Shown: positions 1 to 5,952 of the stretch, in pieces | Layout: each line of letters starts with the position of its first letter | How positions within the stretch are numbered: position 1 is the stretch's first letter | Source: Methylomicrobium sp035916875 | Lineage (GTDB): Bacteria > Pseudomonadota > Gammaproteobacteria > Methylococcales > Methylomonadaceae | NCBI RefSeq assembly: GCF_035916875.1 | Contig: NZ_JAXUHN010000023.1 | Span: 1-11,941 of the forward strand | Direction: 5' to 3' | DNA length: 11,941 nucleotides | Program-made: the position numbers and the translations under genes | The notes under the pieces: model-generated | Databases searched by the model: none | Seen by the model: the letters and a program-made list of their open reading frames with translations, nothing else | What the model was told of the DNA's origin: nothing

Positions 1-294
1 ACTTCCGCCTTTCAACTCATCCAACTGTTCGCTGCCGCGCAGGCAGCTTAGAAATCGATATGATCCAGCAGGGATGGCTGGAGAGGGTTCGCTGCCGCGC
101 AGGCAGCTTAGAAAGACAAATGATGCGGAATCATGCGCGGATGCCAGTTCGCTGCCGCGCAGGCAGCTTAGAAAATAGATAGAGAATCCATAAATAAATA
201 TTTATTGTTCGCTGCCGCGCAGGCAGCTTAGAAAATGTAAAATTGACCCAGTCAACGAAAGCAAAGGTTCGCTGCCGCGCAGGCAGCTTAGAAA

Positions 295-386
295 AAAAAT
301 CGAATACAACTCAGCCGATAAAGCCTGTTCGCTGCCGCGCAGGCAGCTTAGAAAAAAAATCGAATACAACTCAGCCGATAAAGCCT
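295..386 (+). repeat. Duplicated CRISPR spacer
   Basis: The spacers at 295-326 and 355-386 are identical over all 32 bp (start AAAAATCGAATACAACTCAG) and are separated by one perfect repeat. This is best explained by tandem duplication of one 60-bp spacer-repeat unit by recombination or replication slippage between repeats. Independent acquisition twice of the same protospacer in adjacent slots is less likely. Confidence 0.97.
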
Positions 387-1466
387 GTTCGCTGCCGCGC
401 AGGCAGCTTAGAAAGAAGTAAGAAGGAGCGGAAGACTTAGCGGTATGTTCGCTGCCGCGCAGGCAGCTTAGAAAACTGACCAGAAGAAGCAACACAGGAC
501 GCTTGAGTTCGCTGCCGCGCAGGCAGCTTAGAAAGCCAGATTTCATCATCTGAAATATTAGGCGTTGTTCGCTGCCGCGCAGGCAGCTTAGAAAACGGGA
601 AAATGCCAAAGCCGCTTGACTACGTTGTTCGCTGCCGCGCAGGCAGCTTAGAAAGCAAGCGGCGGGCGTACTGGGCGATTTGCTGGGTTCGCTGCCGCGC
701 AGGCAGCTTAGAAAGTTGAGTGGTCCGGAAAATTTATCCCAATCGTGTTCGCTGCCGCGCAGGCAGCTTAGAAATTTATCGATGGCAACGGCGGCAGCAC
801 TGGCAAGTTCGCTGCCGCGCAGGCAGCTTAGAAATAGCCAATACGAAGCCATCCATCGCGGCTTATGTTCGCTGCCGCGCAGGCAGCTTAGAAATCATCG
901 AGGCCGAGTCTCGAACGCAAGTGGGTGTTCGCTGCCGCGCAGGCAGCTTAGAAAGTCTATCCGCCTGGCCGAAACCGTCGCGCAAGGTTCGCTGCCGCGC
1001 AGGCAGCTTAGAAAATGCTGCCGCTGCCAGGGTTAATGCCATGACCGTTCGCTGCCGCGCAGGCAGCTTAGAAAAGAAGATGCCGGAACATGGCGTCCGT
1101 GTATCTGTTCGCTGCCGCGCAGGCAGCTTAGAAAAGTTGTCTCTGGCCGAGCGGAATATTTTATCGGTTCGCTGCCGCTCAGGCAGCTTAGAAAAAAATA
1201 AACACGCTGATAATAGACTCCCGAGGGTTCGCTGCCGCGCAGGCAGCTTAGAAAAAAATCAAAGACCCGATTCGCGAAGTTTCCGAGTTCGCTGCCGCGC
1301 AGGCAGCTTAGAAAGGCAGGAAGGCGCGCAGAGTCGCCCGGTTTGGGTTCGCTGCCGCGCAGGCAGCTTAGAAAGTTAAGGTTTAGCCCGCCAGGCAGTC
1401 CAGTTCGTTCGCTGCCGCGCAGGCAGCTTAGAAAGTTTTGATTGGTAACGGTCTTCATCGAGTGAA

Positions 1467-1494
1467 GTCCGCTGCCGGACTGGCTGCTTAGCTT
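1467..1494 (+). repeat. Degenerate terminal CRISPR repeat
   Basis: This copy matches the consensus at 20 of 28 positions. The changes cluster in the loop, the second stem arm and the last three bases (AAA to CTT). It sits in exact 60-bp register, so it is the terminal repeat. The canonical stem is weakened, but a new 6-bp hairpin appears, AGTCCG (1466-1471) with CGGACT (1476-1481). No further repeat follows. Confidence 0.92.
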
Positions 1495-1541
1495 ATAGAT
1501 AAAAGTCAACAATACTCCATGCCATGTCCAGGATCACCTTA

Positions 1542-1832
1542 TTAAAATACTTGAATCGATATGGCAGTTAAAAGCGCATCGTCCCAGCCAGCCGTTGTAC
1601 GCATGCGTTTTATGGATATGCGTTTTGTTTTGGCGCGTCTCACCATGTTTAATGCCGCAAGTCGGATAATGGCGATATTGTTGAGTGCATTGCCGTTACG
1701 TATACGGCTTTGGTCCTTGCCGAATGACATGTCCAAAACCTAGTGCAGTTGATTTTCAATGCCCCGCCGTCGCGTAAACTGGGTAAGAAAATCCCTGTGC
1801 GAGGCACCAGCAATGCATATACGGCCTTTCTT
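1542..1832 (-). pseudogene. ISAs1-family transposase, C-terminal remnant
   Basis: The minus-strand reading contains the C-terminal signature of ISAs1-family DDE transposases: GIENQLH, then VLDMSFGKDQSRIRNGNA, then an I-x-R-x-A-L-N segment and a basic tail (known family pattern RxHWGIENxLHWVLDVxFxEDxSRIRxGNA). The expected Trp after GIENQLH is a TAG stop (plus-strand positions 1740-1742), and H of the usual HWGIEN is replaced, so the gene is dead. The reading can be followed upstream only to about 1832. The N-terminal and catalytic regions are missing or unrecognisable, and no terminal inverted repeats were found. The open stretch after the stop ends at 1542. It lies just past the CRISPR trailer, which suggests an old insertion there. 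Confidence 0.82.
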
Positions 1833-2280
1833 AAACGCCTGGCAGCAAATTGAAAGGCGCCGTGGTTCAGTGCCCCTTTATTCGACGGATCCGTCAAAAA
1901 AGAATTCATGTAAAATTTTTGTTAGGCGCTTATACAGAAATCGGTGCTTCTCTTCGGTATGCCAGGCTCGATCGCTAAATCGATTTACATGGGTTAACCA
2001 TGGCTGCGTTACATGCGGATAATTGGATGCGAGGTGGTGCTTTCCAACCTCAAGCTGCTGTAATCCCCCAAATGTTTCACGTCAATTACCTTATTTAAGC
2101 AGAGGGGCGCCTATGAAAACAACAATGACTTTCGTTGGATAAAGGGTGTTCAGTGGTGTCATTAAAAATAAACTTAATGATGGCATAAACATTGCTGCTC
2201 ATTTTTTATGATTTTATCATGGCATTTTTAAACCATAAGATCGATGCATCTATCAGTGCAGCCGAAATCCTCATTTCCAA
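1833..2280. other. Gene-poor stretch, no supported gene
   Basis: No open reading frame with recognisable protein features is present on either strand. A short, fairly well-spaced start (ATG at 2113 after GAGGGGCGCCT) ends after nine sense codons at 2142 and may be a gene relic. Small AT-rich inverted repeats occur, for example CATTAA with TTAATG around 2160-2180. The region is best read as decayed DNA between the transposase relic and the structured block that follows. Confidence 0.5.
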
Positions 2281-2470
2281 GCCGAGCCGAATACACGGTG
2301 AAAGCTGACATCTCTTTAGGAGAAAGCCGCGCGTGGAAACATCGGCTACGCTGATGCGCAACGTACCAGCGTGGTGCCGTCGCTTCGTGCGAGATCAGTG
2401 TCGGCAGGTTCGGGGAGAGTCCGGTAAGCGCCAGAGGCGAAACCGTTTACGGGCTTTGAAGAGCGTTTGT
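2281..2470 (+). ncRNA. Structured RNA block, HEARO/omega-RNA-like (orphan)
   Basis: This block is GC-richer than its flanks and folds into consecutive stems when read on the plus strand. A long imperfect stem is closed by AGCCGA (2285-2290) with TCGGCT (2342-2347). Nested inside it are CACG with CGTG (2294-2297, 2332-2335), GCT with AGC (2304-2306, 2325-2327) and TCTC with GAGA (2311-2314, 2320-2323). Further hairpins are ACGCTG/CAGCGT (2348-2353, 2367-2372), TGCCG/CGGCA (2375-2379, 2402-2406) enclosing TCGC/GCGA, and CGGT/ACCG (2422-2425, 2442-2445) enclosing CGCC/GGCG. Motifs GGTGAAAGCTGACATC, GAGAAAGCC, GTGGAAAC and a terminal GAAGAGC resemble, from memory, the HEARO RNA that serves as the IscB guide RNA. 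In that family the guide is the stretch just 5' of the scaffold, here about 2260-2284. No iscB gene follows. A group II intron fragment or another ncRNA is possible. The structure is directly visible; the family name is an inference. Confidence 0.5.
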
Positions 2471-2782
2471 TAATTAAAGTGGAATTTCACGAACTTGAGG
2501 TGTTATTTTGCGTCAGTTGCGAAGATTGGTTGGAATGGAGAAGCCCATTCAAAACAATCGCACATTTTTAATGTTCAATTTATTTTCGTATGAAAGAATC
2601 GCTTGTCAATAGCGATTTATATCCCAGTTAAGATTGCTCGGAACACAATCATTGTTACCTAATTTGAGGCCGGGTAAAAGCAGCCAAGATTTTTTTCATC
2701 TGATAATTTCACTGTTGTAATAAGACTGATATGAAACGTTTATATTGCGAAGTAATTCAACTAAACAAACCGGGAAATAACT
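2471..2782. other. AT-rich stretch without gene
   Basis: No supported coding region. It contains a perfect 7-bp inverted repeat, AATCGCT (2597-2603) and AGCGATT (2611-2617), and a weak candidate -10 box TATATT at 2741-2746 that could serve the small gene starting at 2783. Nothing resembling an iscB or tnpA gene follows the structured RNA block. Confidence 0.5.
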
Positions 2783-2920
2783 ATGAATAGAAAAATGACC
2801 TCTAAAAAAGATATTTACAAAGCATTGGGATTCACCACGCTGTTAGTGGTTTCATCGTTTCCTTTATCTATTTTAGGCCTGAAGATACTTAACTTTTTTT
2901 TCAGTCATATCAAGCTTTAA
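2783..2920 (+). CDS. Small predicted membrane protein (45 aa), unknown
   Basis: This is a 46-codon frame (stop included) starting at ATG 2783, with a weak GGGA ribosome site 7 bases upstream (2772-2775). The product begins MNRKMTSKKDIYKALGFTTL and continues with a hydrophobic segment (about residues 14-40) ending in an FFF cluster and HIKL. A basic N-terminus followed by one membrane helix fits a single-pass inner-membrane microprotein with the N-terminus inside. I recognise no family. Its stop codon TAA abuts the left end of the MITE-like element at 2921, so the frame may have been cut short by that insertion. It could also be a chance open frame in AT-rich DNA. The coherent charge and hydrophobicity pattern is the main argument for it being real. 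Confidence 0.45.
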   Translation: MNRKMTSKKDIYKALGFTTLLVVSSFPLSILGLKILNFFFSHIKL

Positions 2921-3040
2921 CAGGCTGTTGAAAAAGGCCGAATTTTAAAATACTCTATTAGCATAGAGTAGTATTTTGTGTTTTTTTGTCGCAATATGCA
3001 GTGCATGGCTAACTTTCAATCTGTGTTTTTAAGCAGCCTG
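2921..3040. mobile_element. MITE-like element with IS-type terminal repeats
   Basis: The left end CAGGCTGTTGAAAAA (2921-2935) is mirrored by TTTTTAAGCAGCCTG (3026-3040), matching its reverse complement at 13 of 15 positions. The 120-bp interval has no coding capacity. The first 11 bases are identical to the left boundary of the IS5-family remnant at 11231, and both copies are preceded by TTAA. This suggests a non-autonomous element mobilised by that type of transposase. No clear target duplication is seen on the right (AAG), so boundaries are provisional. Confidence 0.55.
2945..2987 (+). terminator. Hairpin with downstream T tract
   Basis: AAAATACTCTAT is followed after TAGC by ATAGAGTAGTATTTT, giving a 12-bp stem with one 3-nt bulge. 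A run of seven T residues follows shortly after (GTGTTTTTTTG). It could end transcription of the small gene at 2783-2920. The stem is AT-rich, so termination strength is uncertain. It lies inside the MITE-like element. Confidence 0.4.
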
Positions 3041-3061
3041 AAGTGGCTTGTATAAAGTGTA

Positions 3062-3091
3062 TTGACAATTATGCCGCAGTAAAATCATAAT
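3062..3091 (+). promoter_or_regulatory. Sigma-70-type promoter for the efflux operon
   Basis: TTGACA at 3062-3067 is a perfect -35 box. CATAAT at 3086-3091, 18 bp downstream, matches the -10 consensus at five of six positions. Transcription would start near 3098 and leave a leader of about 200 nt before the outer-membrane factor gene. It lies just downstream of the MITE-like element. Confidence 0.5.
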
Positions 3092-3221
3092 TTAAACCGC
3101 CTCCAAAGGGCTTTTTTGCATAAATCCGAGCTAGACTATTTTTTATAAAATATGTAATGTAAATAAATAATTTATTTATCTGTTTGTGCAACCAAGCCCT
3201 TCCAAAGTACGAACTCAGTGC

Positions 3222-3271
3222 GCACAATTTTATTGTGCTTGTCAATCATAATACAAAGCAGGGGTGCTTTG
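3222..3271 (+). promoter_or_regulatory. Two palindromes upstream of the efflux operon
   Basis: GCACAAT (3222-3228) and ATTGTGC (3232-3238) form a perfect 7-bp inverted repeat with a TTT centre. CAAAGCA (3254-3260) and TGCTTTG (3265-3271) form a second one with a GGGG loop. A candidate -10 box CATAAT lies between them at 3247-3252. They could be operator sites for a metal-responsive regulator or hairpins in the leader RNA. No regulator gene is present in the window. Confidence 0.4.
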
Positions 3272-3296
3272 CTTGTCCCTAACAGTGATTTGGTCT

Positions 3297-4673
3297 ATGA
3301 CACGGAAACAAACCTTCTTTTTTGTTTGTAAAAAAGGCGTGTTGTTCATTCTTCTTTCCCAATTTTGCGTTCCTGCTTACGCGAAAAATGATATCCCCAA
3401 GGCTCCGGCTACATCCGCTACAGTAAACAATCGCTCGGAAAGCAAAATAAAAGAAGTGCCTTTATCCGAAGAACAAGCGCTGGCCTTGTTTTATCAACGG
3501 AATCTCGATTTGATTGCAGCCCGATATAATATTGCAACTGCAAAAGCGAGCGAAATAATTTCCGCTGCAATACCGAATCCTGTGATGAGTCTGGACGTTT
3601 ACGAGCTTGGCGGTAAAACCAATAATAATGGGGTGGGTCCTGCCACAGGCGTACGTATCGACCAATTGATCCAAACCGCCGGCAAGCGGCAGATAAAAAT
3701 CGAAAGCAGCCAATTGGCTACCAAGGCATTCGAAGAGGATTTGTATGATGCGGTGCGTACCTTCAGTAATGCGGTGCGCAAGTCTTTTTACAGTCTGCTG
3801 CTGGCCCAGAAAACTTATGATTTTGCCTTAGATAACGTCAGTCACTATCAGGCGATTTTGAGTGCGAATCGATTGCGGTTAGATCTGGGCGATATTTCCG
3901 TCTCTGATTTTTTGCGGATCAAAGTAGAAACCGGCAAGGCCCAATCCGATCTTGATAAATCCTTGGCGCTGCTCGATCAAGCCCGTTCCGACCTGGCTGT
4001 GTTTCTGGCATGGCCCGATGAGGCGATGCAGTTCAAAGCAGAGGATCAATGGCCTACTCCAACGGAAATAGGGCAAAGCCAAGGGCGGGATGCGCTTTTC
4101 AATAAAGCGCTGGAACAGCGGCCCGATCTGAAAGCGGCGAAACTTCGCATCGAACAGGCGCAACGTGATTTGAGTCTGTCGCGTAAACAGGTCATACCCG
4201 ATGTCACCGTTGGCGGCTATTACCAGCACGATCCGGGGAATATCGATCTCAACACCTTTGGAGTAGGCGTCCAGGTCCCGCTGCCTGTGTTTTACCGGAA
4301 CAAGGGTGAAATCGATCAAGCCGCGGTTAAGCTAAGTAATGCAATGTTGCAGTTGGATCAGGCGGAACAGAGTATTCGTGCGGATGTCGTCAGCGCCTAT
4401 GCGGCCTGGAAAAGCTCATCCTTGGTCGCAAAACGCTTTGAGAGCGAAATTCTCGACGATGTCCGCAGTGTGCGCGAAGCAGCAGAGCTTTCATATGCGA
4501 AAGGCGCCACTAGCATCATTGATCTCATAGAGGCCGAGAGGAATTATAAAAATACCATGATGGATTACTATACGGCGCTGAACAATCAATCCAGTTCCTT
4601 TGCAGACTTGCTTGCCGCAGTGGGCGAAAAAACGAGCGATGCTGACTCCTCAATGGGCCTGGAAGTAAAATGA
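3297..4673 (+). CDS. Outer-membrane factor of RND metal efflux (CzcC/TolC family)
   Basis: This is the outer-membrane channel of a tripartite efflux pump: it trimerises and carries substrate from the periplasm to the outside. I chose ATG 3297 (458 aa) because it begins a clean signal peptide: basic MTRKQ, a hydrophobic core, then cleavage after AYA at about residue 30. An upstream GTG at 3264 would add 11 residues before it. No strong Shine-Dalgarno sequence precedes either start. The mature protein shows the two-fold OEP architecture with long helices. Family-typical pieces are YNIATAKASEI, the barrel strand GVGVQVPLPVFYRNKGEI and the C-terminal YAKGATSIIDLIEAERNY. Length is usual for CzcC/CusC-like proteins. 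Unlike CusC there is no lipobox Cys. The adaptor gene follows after 79 nt. Assignment to the heavy-metal class rests on the neighbouring pump. Confidence 0.9.
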   Translation: MTRKQTFFFVCKKGVLFILLSQFCVPAYAKNDIPKAPATSATVNNRSESKIKEVPLSEEQALALFYQRNLDLIAARYNIATAKASEIISAAIPNPVMSLDVYELGGKTNNNGVGPATGVRIDQLIQTAGKRQIKIESSQLATKAFEEDLYDAVRTFSNAVRKSFYSLLLAQKTYDFALDNVSHYQAILSANRLRLDLGDISVSDFLRIKVETGKAQSDLDKSLALLDQARSDLAVFLAWPDEAMQFKAEDQWPTPTEIGQSQGRDALFNKALEQRPDLKAAKLRIEQAQRDLSLSRKQVIPDVTVGGYYQHDPGNIDLNTFGVGVQVPLPVFYRNKGEIDQAAVKLSNAMLQLDQAEQSIRADVVSAYAAWKSSSLVAKRFESEILDDVRSVREAAELSYAKGATSIIDLIEAERNYKNTMMDYYTALNNQSSSFADLLAAVGEKTSDADSSMGLEVK

Positions 4674-4752
4674 TTGCCATTTTGATCACGCGCCCCGCGA
4701 GATACAGAACTTATCCTGTAGGAACGCCTTGCGAAATTATTAGGGAACCATC

Positions 4753-5952
4753 ATGAGAGGACTTTGGCTGGATTTTCATATCGCCAACAAACATAAAACT
4801 CACATTTTAATTTTGTTTATTTGGATGTTTTTCGCAGGGGGTTGTTCCAATCCCAACGATGAAAAGCGGCAACCGAAGCCGCTCCAAGAGCCTGGTGTGG
4901 TTTATTTGGCACCCGATTCCCCAAAAAATGCTTACATCAAAGTGGCTTCATTGGAATCAGTCCAGCGTCCGCTGTTGGAACCCTTGGCAGGCAAAGTGAT
5001 TTACGATGAACGCGCGACCGCAAGGATCAGTTCCCCCGTTTCCGGGCGCGTCCTATCCGAACCGGCGCCGTTAGGCAAGCACGTCACGGAAGGCAGTCCT
5101 TTGGTAGAACTGAATAGCCCCGATGTGGCGGCGGCCATCGCTGAGTTTGTGAAGGCTGAAGCCGATGTGAAACTGGCCGATCGGGCATATAGCCGTCAGA
5201 AAGCGCTTTATGAAGGCAATGCGGCAGCGCGAAAAGAGATGGAGCAGGCGTTTGATGAGTTGGCTCGTTCACAGAGCGAAGCCGCTCGGACACGCGACCG
5301 TTTGAAAAACCTTCGTTTAAACAGACGGCAGGCGGATGGGAAATTTGCGCTCCGTTCGCCGATTTCCGGTATTGTTGTTGAGCGCCATATTACACCGGGC
5401 ATGGAAGTGCGGCCCGATTTGCCGGACCCGCTTTTTGTTGTTTCAGATCTGTCCAAGTTATTGGTGCAGATAGAAATTTTCGAAGTGAATTTTTCCAAGA
5501 TCAAACCGGAACAACGCGTCTTGATTTCCGTCCCCGCCTATCCTGACGAACAATTTCCGGCCACCGTCAAATACATAGGTCAAATTCTCGATGAAAATAC
5601 CCGGACGGTCATGGTGCGCTGCGAATTGCCGAACCCGGATAAAAAACTCCTTCCCGGCATGTATGCCACCGTTAATATATTGAGCGACCCCGAAGACAAA
5701 GCGATCGTGGTCCCGCTCACCGCGGTTTTTACCGAGGACGAATCCGATTATGTTTTTGTTTCGATCGGCGGCAATCGGTATCACAAACGCGCCGTTAAAA
5801 TCGGCTTGCGGCTCAAGGATAAAGCCGTCGTCGAAGAAGGCTTAAAGCCGGGTGAAAATCTGGTTGTCGAAGGCGCGCTGATGCTCCGTACCGAAGAAGC
5901 GGTCGAAGAAAGCAGCGATCAATCGTCCTCCGCACAGGGAGGTGGTTCATGA
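4753..5952 (+). CDS. RND efflux periplasmic adaptor lipoprotein (CzcB/CusB family)
   Basis: This is a membrane-fusion protein that links the inner-membrane pump to the outer-membrane channel. ATG 4753 is preceded by TAGGGA at good spacing. The N-terminus has a hydrophobic segment ending in the lipobox-like FAGGC, so Cys31 is the likely lipidated residue. After a short linker comes a barrel-sandwich (lipoyl-like) half ARISSPVSGRVLSEPAPLG, an alpha-helical hairpin (about residues 125-195, rich in A/E/K/R), the returning half FALRSPISGIVVERHITPG, a beta-barrel domain with the QILDENTRTVMVRCELPN stretch, and a membrane-proximal domain (KRAVKIGLRLKDKAVVEEGL). This order is standard for the family, and 399 aa is typical. 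No His- or Met-rich metal-binding extension is seen. Its stop overlaps the pump start by 4 nt (ATGA), which implies translational coupling. Confidence 0.93.
   Translation: MRGLWLDFHIANKHKTHILILFIWMFFAGGCSNPNDEKRQPKPLQEPGVVYLAPDSPKNAYIKVASLESVQRPLLEPLAGKVIYDERATARISSPVSGRVLSEPAPLGKHVTEGSPLVELNSPDVAAAIAEFVKAEADVKLADRAYSRQKALYEGNAAARKEMEQAFDELARSQSEAARTRDRLKNLRLNRRQADGKFALRSPISGIVVERHITPGMEVRPDLPDPLFVVSDLSKLLVQIEIFEVNFSKIKPEQRVLISVPAYPDEQFPATVKYIGQILDENTRTVMVRCELPNPDKKLLPGMYATVNILSDPEDKAIVVPLTAVFTEDESDYVFVSIGGNRYHKRAVKIGLRLKDKAVVEEGLKPGENLVVEGALMLRTEEAVEESSDQSSSAQGGGS

Larger units (their letters stand above)
1..1494 (+). CRISPR. Type I-F CRISPR array, trailer-proximal part
   Basis: A 28-bp repeat, GTTCGCTGCCGCGCAGGCAG followed by CTTAGAAA, starts at 27 and recurs every 60 bp up to 1407 (24 copies). 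A diverged 25th copy lies at 1467-1494. All 24 complete spacers are exactly 32 bp, and a partial spacer occupies 1-26. The repeat closely resembles the type I-F consensus (known family): it has a CTGCC/GGCAG stem, and an 8-nt CTTAGAAA tail that would become the crRNA 5' handle. The degenerate last repeat marks the trailer, so transcription runs left to right and the leader is beyond the left edge. Only the copy at 1167-1194 varies internally (G to T at 1179, in the hairpin loop). No cas gene lies in the window. A cas1-cas2/3-csy operon with cas6f would be expected to the left, but this is inference. Spacer targets cannot be determined here. Confidence 0.98.

Noticed and set aside
202..1512. 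Several open frames with repeating peptides across the CRISPR array (for example FLSCLRGSE or VRCRAGSLE every 20 residues)
   Set aside because: They are translations of the 28-bp repeat. The 60-bp period is a multiple of three, which keeps frames open; they are not genes.
1467..1526. Tn7-like type I-F3 CAST with an atypical terminal repeat and homing spacer
   Set aside because: The diverged terminal repeat recalls such elements, but the array is long and regular. No tnsABC/tniQ is in view, and no second atypical repeat follows at 1527.
1649..1909. 86-codon minus-strand frame overlapping the ISAs1 relic
   Set aside because: It is in a different frame from the transposase signature, and its product shows no family features.
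2113..2142. Nine-codon frame after a GAGGGG ribosome-site-like sequence
   Set aside because: Too short, with no conserved feature; mentioned only as a possible relic.
2386..2470. Glycine riboswitch, RNase P RNA or group II intron domain in the structured block
   Set aside because: GGGGAGAGTCC and GGCGAAACCG look superficially riboswitch-like, but the conserved glycine-aptamer cores and the RNase P GAGGAAAGTCC motif are absent. No intron reverse transcriptase or paired domain V is seen. Group II intron was kept only as an alternative.
3264..3296. GTG start at 3264 for the outer-membrane factor
   Set aside because: It lies inside the 3254-3271 palindrome, has no properly spaced ribosome site, and would add residues ahead of a normal signal peptide that begins at ATG 3297.
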